Assembly: GCA_948957135.1 (NCBI GenBank)
Contig: CARDBT010000007.1
Span: forward strand, 1-64,000
DNA: 64,000 nt
Direction of reading: 5' to 3'
From: COE1 sp910588595
GTDB taxonomy: Bacteria; Bacillota; Clostridia; Lachnospirales; Lachnospiraceae
Part shown: piece by piece, positions 42,969 to 51,836 of the stretch
Position numbering within the stretch: the first letter of the stretch is position 1
How the letters are laid out: the number at the start of each line of letters is the position of its first letter
Notes under the pieces: generated by a model
What the model was told of the DNA's origin: nothing
Database searches by the model: none
What the model saw: the letters and a program-made list of their open reading frames with translations, nothing else
Program-made: the position numbers and the translations under genes

Positions 42969-44504
42969 TTATTTTTCTTCGTTCTTAATTCTATGGTAAT
43001 CTTCCATATTGATGCTTAAGTCTACGTAAGAATCGGGCTTAGATTTTCGGTTGCTCAAGAGGCACACAGTCTCCACATGCACCGTCTGCGCAAACAGATC
43101 CGCAGCCCGGACACGCCGCAATCCATACCCATTTGCGCACAAGTACTTCAAATCCCGCGCAAGGGTAGCGCTGTCGCAGCTCACGTAGACGATGCGCTGC
43201 GGCGCCATTTTCACGATCGTTTCGAGACACGCCATGTCACAACCCTTGCGTGGCGGATCTACACAGATAACATCCGCCCGGATCCCTTCTTCCTCATATA
43301 GACGGGGCAGTACCTCCTCCGCCTTTCCCACATAAAACTGTGCATTATCTATATGGTTTTGCCTTGCATTCTCCCTCGCATTCATGATTGCCTGCTCCAC
43401 TACCTCAATGCCATATACTTTTCTTGCTTTTTTTGCCATAAACAGGCTGATAGTACCGATACCACAATATAAATCCCAAACGGTCTCTGTCCCAGTCAAT
43501 CCCGCATAATCCAGCGCCAGACTGTACAGTTTTTCCGTCTGAACCGGATTGACCTGATAAAAGGACAATGGTGAAATAGCAAATGTTATTCCACTGTCTT
43601 CTGAAGTTAATACATCCTGCCCTGCATCGATACTTTCGATGCTCCGCATATGGATCACATCCCTGATCGTATCTTTCCCCCATATAGTGTGACACTCTTT
43701 TCCCATGATAACATTGGTGTTTTCTTGGTTGATATTGATGGAAATGCTTGTCATACCATCGATCCTTTTGAGCGCTTCCACCAGTTCGCGCTTCCACGGC
43801 AGCTTCTCTCCATTCACAATGATACACACCATGATCTCGCCTGTTGTAAAGCCTTTTCGTATCAGCACATGGCGGATAAGTCCTTTTCCCGTCTCTTCAT
43901 TGTAGGGCGCTATCTTATATTCTTTCATGTAGTCCAGCAATATTTCCAGGATCGCTTTATTTTCTTTTACTCCCAGTGCACAGTCTGTATTGGGTATGAT
44001 CGAATGGGTCCTTCCAGCATAGAAACCTGCTACAGGCTCACCATCTTTGTCCATACCGATCGGAAACTGGGCTTTATTGCGATAATGAAAAGGCTCTTCC
44101 ATGCCCACGACCGGCTCCATCACCTGCTCAATCAGTTCCCTGGAGAATCCGCCGATCCTGTGTAAGTTATTCTTGACTTTGTTCTCCTTAAAGACCAGTT
44201 GTGCCTTATAGTCAAGAGCCTGTATCTGGCATCCGCCGCATTGTCTATGATACATGCATTTTGGCTCTCTGCGGTCGGGAGAAGGTTCGATAATCTCCAT
44301 CAGTCTGGCGTACGCATACCCTTTTTTTACTTTCATGACCTTGACTTGTACCCTGTCTCCGATCACTGCATCCTTCACAAAAAAAGTAAAACCTTCTACC
44401 TTTCCGATACCCCCGCCATCAATTCCCATGTCCTCAATCTCTACTGTTACAATGTCATCTTTTCTGTACTCCAATCCCATCCCTCCGTCAAAAATCACAC
44501 GCAT
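42969..44504 (-). CDS. rlmD: 23S rRNA (uracil-5-)-methyltransferase RlmD
   Basis: 511 aa. A TRAM domain starts the protein, iron-sulfur cysteines are at CMYHRQCGGCQIQ, and the SAM-dependent part has WDLYCGIGTISLFM, VDPPRKGCDM and the catalytic cysteine in VYVSCDSATLARDL. It methylates a uridine of 23S rRNA. The 3' end after HVETVCLLS is AT-rich and reads unlike a typical RlmD tail (KPDSYVDLSINMEDYHRIK), so the last ~25 codons are probably supplied by the inserted element. The start is uncertain: an ATG eight codons in lies too close to a GGAGG. Confidence 0.92.
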   Translation of the reverse strand: MRVIFDGGMGLEYRKDDIVTVEIEDMGIDGGGIGKVEGFTFFVKDAVIGDRVQVKVMKVKKGYAYARLMEIIEPSPDRREPKCMYHRQCGGCQIQALDYKAQLVFKENKVKNNLHRIGGFSRELIEQVMEPVVGMEEPFHYRNKAQFPIGMDKDGEPVAGFYAGRTHSIIPNTDCALGVKENKAILEILLDYMKEYKIAPYNEETGKGLIRHVLIRKGFTTGEIMVCIIVNGEKLPWKRELVEALKRIDGMTSISININQENTNVIMGKECHTIWGKDTIRDVIHMRSIESIDAGQDVLTSEDSGITFAISPLSFYQVNPVQTEKLYSLALDYAGLTGTETVWDLYCGIGTISLFMAKKARKVYGIEVVEQAIMNARENARQNHIDNAQFYVGKAEEVLPRLYEEEGIRADVICVDPPRKGCDMACLETIVKMAPQRIVYVSCDSATLARDLKYLCANGYGLRRVRAADLFAQTVHVETVCLLSNRKSKPDSYVDLSINMEDYHRIKNEEK

Positions 44505-44508
44505 TCTT

Positions 44509-45447
44509 CTACATCGTTCTCTTTAGATTTGATTCGAACAGCCTGTTGTAACCCAGCCAGCCCGTCTCCTGCGAAGCGTTCAGGATCTCTGTGAATGTCT
44601 CTAGCTTTGCGTCAGTGTCATCTGCGTAGTTGAGCGCCAATGCCTCTATCAGTGCCGGTTTTTTTGGGGACCCGTACTCATATTCCCCATGATGCGACAA
44701 AATGCAGTGCTTTAGCTCCATCTCAAGCACTGACGGGAACCCGGGAATTTCCCTTGCCTTTTGTCCGATCATCTCTGATCCCATCACGATATGTCCCAGA
44801 AATTGTCCCTCATCTGTGTAATCGTTTGCAGGAAATGCACTGATTTCCTTTGTCTTTCCTATATCGTGGCAGATCGCAGCAGCAAGGAGCAGATCCCGGT
44901 TCAGGACAGGATATGCCGTACAGTAATATTCACAGAGCTTTGTGACGCCAAGCGTGTGTTCTAGAAGTCCTCCGATAAAACCATGATGAACAGACTTTGC
45001 TGCCGATGCTTTCTTAAATCTGGCAGCAAACGCTTTATCCTCCACGAAAAATTTTCTTAATAGATCTTTCAGATATGTATTTTGGATACTGTCAATGATG
45101 TTTAGCAGCTCTGTATACATCTCGTCCAGATTCCGCTTGCTCACAGGCATGTACTCTCCCTCGTCGTACTCCCCTTCCGCACATTTGCGCACACGTTTGA
45201 CGTTCACCTGCAGTGCACCGTTAAAGACCGTGACATCCCCGTACACCTCAATATAATCCATCGCTTCAAAGTCAGCGATCCCGGCATTGTTCGGATCCCA
45301 AATCTTGGCATCGAGCGTGCCTGTCTTGTCCTGAAGAATCACATTGTCATAATTTTTTCCGTTTTTAGTTATGGCAGAACTTTTAAATTTGCAGAAATAG
45401 ATGTCAAAAACCCTGTCTCCGTCTTTATAATCCTTAATATATTTCAT
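44509..45447 (-). CDS. yhaM: 3'-5' exoribonuclease YhaM family
   Basis: 312 aa. An N-terminal OB-fold (ITKNGKNYDNVILQDKTGTLDAKIWD) and a C-terminal HD domain (HHGFIGGLLEHTLGV, AAAICHDIGKTKEI, CILSHHGEYEYGSPK) are in the order known for YhaM. It degrades RNA from the 3' end in the cytoplasm. Five bases separate it from rlmD, probably one operon. Confidence 0.92.
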   Translation of the reverse strand: MKYIKDYKDGDRVFDIYFCKFKSSAITKNGKNYDNVILQDKTGTLDAKIWDPNNAGIADFEAMDYIEVYGDVTVFNGALQVNVKRVRKCAEGEYDEGEYMPVSKRNLDEMYTELLNIIDSIQNTYLKDLLRKFFVEDKAFAARFKKASAAKSVHHGFIGGLLEHTLGVTKLCEYYCTAYPVLNRDLLLAAAICHDIGKTKEISAFPANDYTDEGQFLGHIVMGSEMIGQKAREIPGFPSVLEMELKHCILSHHGEYEYGSPKKPALIEALALNYADDTDAKLETFTEILNASQETGWLGYNRLFESNLKRTM

Positions 45448-45511
45448 TTTTACACTAGATCCTTTCTATATATAATAATACTCATTTATTCCCAATTGAT
45501 AAATGCAGGGG

Positions 45512-47047
45512 TTACTCCACCTGGATCACAAAGTGCATCTCCATGTAATCATTGACACTTGCCCTCTGCACTACTATGTCTATGCTGCTTTCCACCTGGG
45601 AATTCCGCAGCACGTTCATGTAATCCGCAGCGCTTTTGATATCACGGGAACCGACTTTAACCAGAATATCACCTTTCTGGATCCCTTTCAACATAGCTGG
45701 CGAATCCATATCGATATCCACGATGTACGCCCCCTGTGGAATCCCCAGCTCCGTTCTCGTCTGTGCAGAGATATCCTGCGCATAGATCCCTAGATATGGA
45801 ATGTGTTCCCCATTGGACAGCTTAGAGATCAATCCTTTCAGCTCGGTGATCCCCACCGCTGACAGGAGATTTCTGGTGTCGTCATGATTATGGCTGTTAT
45901 CAATGATCCCGATCACTTCCCCGCTCATATTGACAAGGATACCACTCGGGCTTGTCCCTGCATAAATATCCGTCGTCATCAGCTTATATTCACTGTCCGC
46001 CATTGTTATGATATTGTTTTTTGATGTGACCATTCCATAACAGACTGTATCTTTGTAACCAAAGAGATTTCCAACCGCAATGATCGGTGTTCCGGTCATT
46101 CCTGAAGATATCGAACTCCCCAGCGATGCTACTGTTACAGAATCCATCGTGTCGATTCCTATATATTTGAGATCCACTGCCAATACAGCCAGATCCGTAT
46201 TCTGATCATACTGCTTGATCACGGCACTGGCATCGGAGCCGTTGCAAAAACTGATCCGTATGGTCTCTGCACCATCCAGCGTAGATTTTCTGCTGAGGAT
46301 CAATAGCTCCCTGTTATTGTTTGCAATGATGACACCTGCCGTCGTTCCCTCGCTTTGATAGGTGTTGTTAAACCAGTCCACATCCGAGTGCACTGCCGTG
46401 ACAGTCACCATGCTCGTCTGGACTTTACTGTAGATCTTATACAGCTCCTCATACTGTGTCTGATAGGGCTTTAACGGTTCGATCGGAACCGTTTCTCCCA
46501 CGTTTCCCGCCAGACTTCCTGCCGCTGCATCTGTGGCATTGGGATCGTCTACTGCCAGATCCTGTTCATTCAAATGCTCCGCCTGTTCATCCGCACTTTC
46601 TTCCACTGTGCTGCTCTCTCTCGCGCCTTCCTCCTCTTCGACGCTGGTCTTTGATTCCGGATCATCCGTCCCGGACTCCGATATCTGACTCTCCTCGCTG
46701 CTGTGGGAAGAACTCTCCTCGCTTCCCTCCTGGCTTGCCGTCGTTCCCTCTGTGAGCATGTCCTCCGGGAGCATCTCATTTTGTTCCTGTGGAAACGTCA
46801 CGATCTCCGGCTCCTCCTCAGGATAGAGCCAGTTGTTGAGAACAGGCTCCAACAGCAAAAATGACAAACACGCCAGCAGACCAAAAAGGACTGCCATGGA
46901 AGCAGTGATGATCGTGCGCTTTAGAAGCCTCTTTTTATTGATCGGCCGCTCTTTGATCTTCTCCTGCAGAAACTCGAAATCATTTGCTGACTCCGCAGGG
47001 CTGTTCTGCGGCTTTGAATCTTCATTCATCTCTTTATTCTTCCGCAT
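45512..47047 (-). CDS. HtrA-like S1C protein with degenerate active site
   Basis: 511 aa from the ATG at 47047, with GAGAGG upstream. A cytoplasmic start with one membrane helix (residues about 48-68), a long acidic Ser/Glu-rich linker (about 80-175), a trypsin-fold domain and a C-terminal PDZ (GAYIVDIDMDSPAMLKGIQKGDILVKVG). In HtrA the His box reads ILTNNHVIEGA; here it reads ILSRKSTLDGA, so the catalytic histidine is gone. The NTDLAVL aspartate remains, and the Ser box GNSGG reads GTSPS. It is probably a binding or signalling pseudoprotease anchored outside the membrane. Confidence 0.85.
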   Translation of the reverse strand: MRKNKEMNEDSKPQNSPAESANDFEFLQEKIKERPINKKRLLKRTIITASMAVLFGLLACLSFLLLEPVLNNWLYPEEEPEIVTFPQEQNEMLPEDMLTEGTTASQEGSEESSSHSSEESQISESGTDDPESKTSVEEEEGARESSTVEESADEQAEHLNEQDLAVDDPNATDAAAGSLAGNVGETVPIEPLKPYQTQYEELYKIYSKVQTSMVTVTAVHSDVDWFNNTYQSEGTTAGVIIANNNRELLILSRKSTLDGAETIRISFCNGSDASAVIKQYDQNTDLAVLAVDLKYIGIDTMDSVTVASLGSSISSGMTGTPIIAVGNLFGYKDTVCYGMVTSKNNIITMADSEYKLMTTDIYAGTSPSGILVNMSGEVIGIIDNSHNHDDTRNLLSAVGITELKGLISKLSNGEHIPYLGIYAQDISAQTRTELGIPQGAYIVDIDMDSPAMLKGIQKGDILVKVGSRDIKSAADYMNVLRNSQVESSIDIVVQRASVNDYMEMHFVIQVE

Positions 47048-47190
47048 TTTTCCTCTCATCCTCCTCTCATCTCAGACTCTTTTCATAGTATAGCCGATAG
47101 AAATCCTATGGTCAATGCATTTTAAGTTATGACAAAATATTTGACAAAAATTTTGACAAAAATTTCACACTACTACTATTCAAAAATACC

Positions 47191-47219
47191 TTGTAGGAAT
47201 ATTAAATTAATGATAGAAT
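47191..47219 (+). promoter_or_regulatory. Candidate promoter of the SGNH gene cluster
   Basis: TTGTAG, 17-base spacer, TAGAAT, about 75 bases before the SGNH start. The intergenic region (47048-47294) is AT-rich and shared with the divergent HtrA-like gene; it also has two TTGACA-like boxes near 47140-47160. Confidence 0.5.
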
Positions 47220-47294
47220 ATCTTTTGTATAAGTATGTTTAATCAACACAGACGATAAGGCTCTGCGATCTGCAGTCCCTAAAGAGGAAATTTT

Positions 47295-48233
47295 ATGAAA
47301 AAAAAAGTGAATAATCAGGAGATCAGAAAAAAATTATTTTGTACCGCACTCACATCAATACTTATTTTCTGCGGTCATTCAGGGCTTGTTTATGCTGCCC
47401 CCGGCGATGCACAGACAGATGCGGTTCCGGCAGAAAGTGCGCAGACTGCGGAATCATCCGAAACCCAATCCACAGTCCCCGGTCTGACCGACGAAGAACT
47501 TGAAGAATACTATGGCGATTCTGTTTTTATCGGTGATTCCATCATGGTGGGTTTTCGAAACTACAGTGCCAAACAGGAAACTTTTATCCGCAATATCCAG
47601 TTTTTGGCTGTGGGAAGTTACTCGGCATTCAACGCCATGAAGCCTGTCAATTCGGACAATGTCCACCCTATGTACAAAGGGAAAAAGAGCCAGGTCTGGG
47701 ATGCGATCTCCCTCATAGGCAGCAAGCGCGCCTTTATCCTACTGGGCATGAATGACATCAGCATCCTTGGACTAGAGGGCGCCCGGGACAAATACAAGGA
47801 ACTGATCAACAAAATACTCGAGACCTCACCGGATATCGAGATCAATATTATCAGCGTAACCTACACGCTTGCAGGTCAGGGAGCCGGCAAACTGAACAAT
47901 AAAAACCTGGCGCAGTACAATGTCCTTCTGGAAGAAATGGCAGAGGAAAACGGTTGGGGGTACCTTGATCTGTGCACTCTCCTATCTGACGGAAACGGAA
48001 ATCTGGAAAGCAAATACTGCAGTGACGGATTTGTCCACCTCTCCACCTCCGCCTACACTCTTTGGGAATCAACGCTCATTGAATATGCAAATGCTCAGTC
48101 AGCGCAGGAGGAAGCCGAGACTGCCGAGACAAAAACCGCCACAGAGACCGAGACGCCAAAAGAAACCCCATCAAAAATGGAAACCATATTAGAGACAGTT
48201 CCTACTCAAACTACAAAAGGGAGATTAGAATAA
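47295..48233 (+). CDS. Secreted SGNH/GDSL-type hydrolase
   Basis: 312 aa, AAAGAGGAAA before the ATG. A signal peptide (basic start, then LTSILIFCGHSGLVYAAPGDA) is followed by the SGNH blocks: SVFIGDSIMVGF with nucleophile Ser, LLGMNDIS, and DGFVHLSTSAYTLW with the Asp-His pair. A Thr/Glu-rich C-terminal tail follows. It would act on extracellular acyl esters. Next genes are a DUF4358 lipoprotein, an MBOAT and a DHHW protein, so it probably belongs to a surface acylation cluster. Confidence 0.88.
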   Translation: MKKKVNNQEIRKKLFCTALTSILIFCGHSGLVYAAPGDAQTDAVPAESAQTAESSETQSTVPGLTDEELEEYYGDSVFIGDSIMVGFRNYSAKQETFIRNIQFLAVGSYSAFNAMKPVNSDNVHPMYKGKKSQVWDAISLIGSKRAFILLGMNDISILGLEGARDKYKELINKILETSPDIEINIISVTYTLAGQGAGKLNNKNLAQYNVLLEEMAEENGWGYLDLCTLLSDGNGNLESKYCSDGFVHLSTSAYTLWESTLIEYANAQSAQEEAETAETKTATETETPKETPSKMETILETVPTQTTKGRLE

Positions 48234-48772
48234 TGCATACAATCAAATCAACAAAAGCTTTAGCAGTCCTGACAGCAGTGCTCCTCTGCACTGGATGTTC
48301 TGACAAGACTGTACCAACCACAGCCAACACAGATCCTATTTCAGAGACAGCACAGACCACGGACACGTCTGCCAGCAAGGAGACCACAAAATCAATCGAT
48401 GATATCTACCAGGAGATAGAACAGACTGTCTCTTTACAGTCGCCGCAGCGCATGGACGATGACTTTATCTCAAATTATTACGGAATCGATGCTGCCCTTC
48501 TTGACGAATATGTGTTCTCCATGTCTGAGGATGCCGCGCAGGCAGAGACCGTCATTATCATGAAAGTCAAAAACGCCGACGATCTGACAGGACTTTCCGA
48601 CAGTCTCCAGACCGTTGTAGATGAGAAGAAAAACGAGATGGAAAACTATATCCCTGAACAGTTTGCGATCGTCGAAAAAAGCAAGGTTCAGACAAAAGAT
48701 AACTATGTATGGCTCGTGATATCCGAAAATGCAGACACAATTACAGATATCATCGAAAGCGGATTGTTTTAG
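48233..48772 (+). CDS. DUF4358 lipoprotein
   Basis: 179 aa. A lipobox TAVLLCTGCSDK directs lipid attachment at Cys22. The mature part starts with a Thr/Ala-rich linker and contains DDIYQEIEQTV and MDDDFISNYYGIDAALLDEYVFSM, typical of DUF4358. The ATG overlaps the previous stop by one base. It is translated in the acylation cluster and may chaperone or tune the acyltransferase. Confidence 0.88.
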   Translation: MHTIKSTKALAVLTAVLLCTGCSDKTVPTTANTDPISETAQTTDTSASKETTKSIDDIYQEIEQTVSLQSPQRMDDDFISNYYGIDAALLDEYVFSMSEDAAQAETVIIMKVKNADDLTGLSDSLQTVVDEKKNEMENYIPEQFAIVEKSKVQTKDNYVWLVISENADTITDIIESGLF

Positions 48773-48784
48773 CGGAGGATTAAC

Positions 48785-50200
48785 ATGGTCTTTAGCTGTA
48801 TCCCGTTTTTGTTTTTTTTCCTGCCACTGTGCATGATCTTGTATTACGCGGTCCCATTTTCATGGAAAAATGGGATTTTGCTTATTTTCAGCCTAATTTT
48901 TTATGCGTGGGGAGAGCCGCTGTACATTCTGTTGATGCTCTTCTCCACTGCGCTCGACTACACAAACGGGCGGCTGATGGAGCGCTTTGGCACTACCAGA
49001 TGCAGGCGGACCTTCTTTCTGTGCTGCAGCATCTGCATCAATCTGTCCATACTTGCCTTTTTCAAGTATGCCGACTTTGCGGTTTCGTCCATAAACGGAT
49101 TGTTCGGAACACAGTTTGCGCAGCCCGGGATCCATCTGCCGGTCGGTATCAGCTTTTATACGTTTCAGACGATGAGCTATATCATCGATCTGTACCGCGG
49201 CGAGGTGAAGGCGGAGCACAGCTATACTGCGTACCTCACTTACGTATCCATGTTTCCACAGCTGGTTGCCGGTCCCATCGTGCGCTTTGCCGACATTCAG
49301 GAGCAGCTTCATAGCCGGAAATTAACATTCGAGGGATTTGAACAGGGACTACTGCGCTTTATGATGGGCTTGTTCAAGAAAGTACTCATCGCCAACCAGG
49401 CTGGCGCCTTGTGGGAGGAGATCCGTATCCTGGGTGCTGCGGACACAAGTGTTGCGACGGCATGGCTCGGCGCACTCTGCTTTACTTTGCAGCTCTATTT
49501 CGACTTCAGTGCCTACAGCGATATGGCGATCGGCATGGGGCATATGCTTGGATTTCATTACAATGAAAACTTCAATTACCCGCTGACTGCTGTCTCTGTG
49601 ACAGATTTTTGGCGGCGGTGGCACATTTCGCTGTCCACATGGTTCCGCGATTACGTGTATATTCCGCTTGGCGGAAACAGAAAGGGCGTCGCCCGCCACC
49701 TGTTCAACATCGCCGTTGTATGGTTTTTGACCGGAATGTGGCATGGGGCTTCATGGAATTTTATCCTGTGGGGCATCTACTACGGGATCCTGCTCATGCT
49801 TGAAAAGTATGTATGGGGAAAACTGCTCGCAAAATTTCCAAGATGGATCCAACACGCCTACGCTTTTCTGATCGTCGTATTTGGATTCGTGATCTTTGCG
49901 ATCACAGACTTTGGAGAGCTTGGGGGCTATATCACGCTGCTCTTCTCCTTTGCCTCCGGCACGCTTGCTGACACCCGTTTTCTGTGGTATCTGGGCAATT
50001 ACGGCGTCGTGCTTGTCACCGCCTGCGTCCTTGCATGCCCGGTGTATCCGTGGCTGTGCCGGAAGGCATCGATGCTCAGCCGGGGAACGGGCCGCATTTT
50101 GTCTGCGTGTGCCGGAATCGGAGTACTGCTGCTGTTTATCCTGTCAACCGCCTATATGGTGAGCGACACCTACAATCCTTTCTTGTATTTTCGATTTTAA
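48785..50200 (+). CDS. MBOAT-family O-acyltransferase (AlgI-like)
   Basis: 471 aa with about 10 membrane helices. The signature QLVAGPIVRFADIQEQL and the catalytic histidine in FLTGMWHGASWNFILWGIYYG are present, together with DFWRRWHISLSTWFRDYVYIPLGGNRKG. It transfers acyl groups across the membrane to surface polymers. It precedes the DHHW gene, the usual AlgX/AlgJ-like partner. GGAGG lies 7 bases before the ATG. Confidence 0.93.
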   Translation: MVFSCIPFLFFFLPLCMILYYAVPFSWKNGILLIFSLIFYAWGEPLYILLMLFSTALDYTNGRLMERFGTTRCRRTFFLCCSICINLSILAFFKYADFAVSSINGLFGTQFAQPGIHLPVGISFYTFQTMSYIIDLYRGEVKAEHSYTAYLTYVSMFPQLVAGPIVRFADIQEQLHSRKLTFEGFEQGLLRFMMGLFKKVLIANQAGALWEEIRILGAADTSVATAWLGALCFTLQLYFDFSAYSDMAIGMGHMLGFHYNENFNYPLTAVSVTDFWRRWHISLSTWFRDYVYIPLGGNRKGVARHLFNIAVVWFLTGMWHGASWNFILWGIYYGILLMLEKYVWGKLLAKFPRWIQHAYAFLIVVFGFVIFAITDFGELGGYITLLFSFASGTLADTRFLWYLGNYGVVLVTACVLACPVYPWLCRKASMLSRGTGRILSACAGIGVLLLFILSTAYMVSDTYNPFLYFRF

Positions 50201-50267
50201 GTACAGGTTACGGATCGACTGCTCATGATCTCAGACATCGGAGGCAAAATATAATACAAACATGCTC

Positions 50268-50293
50268 TAGTGCTCCATCCAGACAGAAATTAG
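50268..50293. repeat. 26-base direct repeat, left copy
   Basis: TAGTGCTCCATCCAGACAGA followed by AATTAG; identical to 51638-51663. The two copies flank the DHHW gene. Confidence 0.8.
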
Positions 50294-50330
50294 CGTATGA
50301 GTGCATACTGCCGAAAGGATTTCATCAACA

Positions 50331-51464
50331 ATGATCACCAATATTAAAATAAGGAGGACTGTCGTATGTCTGCTCTGCATCGGTATCTTGTCGCTTTCAG
50401 TATACCTGCTCGCCAGTCCGAAAAAGGAATTTTCCGAAAATGAAAACAGATATCTCGCAAAATTTCCGTCCTTTTCCGCCAGGACCTTACTCAGCGGAGA
50501 ATACACGGAATCGCTGGGCGACTGGCTCGCTGACCACTTTCCGCAGCGGGATTTTTTTGTGGGGTTAAAAAGCGGCGTGGAGATCGCAAGCGGCAGAAAG
50601 GAGATCAATCACGTCTATGTGGCACAGGACGACTATCTCATCGAATCTTACGCAGAGCCGCAGAATACGGAGCGCATAACTGACACACTTGTCAGTTTTT
50701 ATGACAAGATCGACACCAGAAAGGTTGATGTGAACCTGATGCTGGTGCCGACAGCTGTGACCATATACAATGACAAACTCCCGGCGCATGCCCCCTTGTC
50801 TGACCAGACAACGACCGCATCCGCTATCTACGACGCATGTGGTATCCCTGCGGTCGACTGCACGGACAGGCTTTTTGAGGGCACTGCCAGGGGACAGCTG
50901 TACTACCGCACCGACCACCACTGGACAACTCTGGGAGCTTACTGCGGTTATCTCGCGTACTGTGATGCCAAAAAAATGACACCCGTGTCACTTGAATCCC
51001 TGACGGCACAGACTGTCACGGACACGTTTGCCGGCACGCTGTACTCCAAAGTGAACGATTACAGCCACCCAAAGGACACGATCACGATATACACCAACCC
51101 CGCAGATGACCTGACTGTCACCTACGTGGATACAGGGGAAGTGACTGACAGCCTGTACAACCTTGACTATGCTGCAGAGAAGGACAAGTACTCCCTTTTT
51201 CTCAACAATATCCACCCGCTTGTGGTGATCGAGAACAGCACGGCAGCCTCACAGGATGCACTCATGCTGATCAAGGACAGCTACGCCAATTCCATGGTGC
51301 CATTCCTCGCGCACCATTACAAAAAGATCTATGTGCTTGACACCAGATACTACAGGGACGGTCCGTCCTCCTTTCTGGCAGAACACGGGGACATTACAGA
51401 TGTATTGTTATTATATAACATGAACACCCTCGATGGCGACACCGGCATCCGGGGAATTTACTGA
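50331..51464 (+). CDS. DHHW-family acyl-transfer partner (AlgX/AlgJ-like)
   Basis: 377 aa from the ATG at 50331 (an upstream GTG is possible). A membrane anchor (RTVVCLLCIGILSLSVYLLA) leads into ENENRYLAKFPSF, LADHFPQRDFFVGLKS and the DHHW motif YYRTDHHWTTLGAYCGYLAY. A late KDSYANSMVPFLAHHY motif is the second active-site block. It acts with the MBOAT to acetylate an exported polysaccharide. The ribosome site is weak (AAAGGA, 12 bases). Confidence 0.9.
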   Translation: MITNIKIRRTVVCLLCIGILSLSVYLLASPKKEFSENENRYLAKFPSFSARTLLSGEYTESLGDWLADHFPQRDFFVGLKSGVEIASGRKEINHVYVAQDDYLIESYAEPQNTERITDTLVSFYDKIDTRKVDVNLMLVPTAVTIYNDKLPAHAPLSDQTTTASAIYDACGIPAVDCTDRLFEGTARGQLYYRTDHHWTTLGAYCGYLAYCDAKKMTPVSLESLTAQTVTDTFAGTLYSKVNDYSHPKDTITIYTNPADDLTVTYVDTGEVTDSLYNLDYAAEKDKYSLFLNNIHPLVVIENSTAASQDALMLIKDSYANSMVPFLAHHYKKIYVLDTRYYRDGPSSFLAEHGDITDVLLLYNMNTLDGDTGIRGIY

Positions 51465-51476
51465 TATCCTGATCTA

Positions 51477-51636
51477 GTACAGCATTTCATTAATAATCGA
51501 GTAAATATCACCTGCTATCCGCGTCCTCTGCACACCTTCAAAGCTAGACGTAAGGTCCACTACGCCGTCGCTTTGAAGGCGCACAGATGACACGAATATC
51601 AAGCGCTATTTACTTCAATATTAATGCAGCGCTGTA
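51477..51636. repeat. Palindromic intergenic element A (~160 bases)
   Basis: Outer arms 51477-51506 and 51607-51636 pair in blocks TACAGC, CATTAATA and AGTAAATA. An inner palindrome around CACCTTCAAAGC and GCTTTGAAGGCGCAC lies in the centre. No ORF. It could be a MITE-like element or a large structured RNA. Confidence 0.65.
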
Positions 51637-51637
51637 T

Positions 51638-51802
51638 TAGTGCTCCATCCAGACAGAAATTAGAGTTGTGGACTGCATGGATCGTGCCAGTGCTAGGCAA
51701 AATTTCGACGGCGATGCAGTGGCATCGTCTAAAAATTTTAACGACGCAATGGTGCGGAACAGGCAGTTCACGATTCTAATTTCTAACCGGACGGAGTACT
51801 AG
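51638..51802. repeat. Palindromic intergenic element B (~165 bases) with right copy of 26-base repeat
   Basis: Left arm 51638-51664 (TAGTGCTCCATCCAGACAGA...) and right arm 51775-51802 (rc CTAGTACTCCGTCCGGTTAG...) pair with mismatches. Inner stems around GTGGACTGC and GCAGTTCAC. It directly abuts element A and ends 34 bases before mutS2, so it may affect its leader. Confidence 0.65.
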
Positions 51803-51836
51803 AAATGACATAGAAATAATATTATGGAGGACTATT

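Noticed and set aside
44199..44594. Plus-strand ORFs of 100-200 codons across the minus-strand genes
   Set aside because: They are frame shadows of well-supported genes, with no ribosome sites or family likeness.
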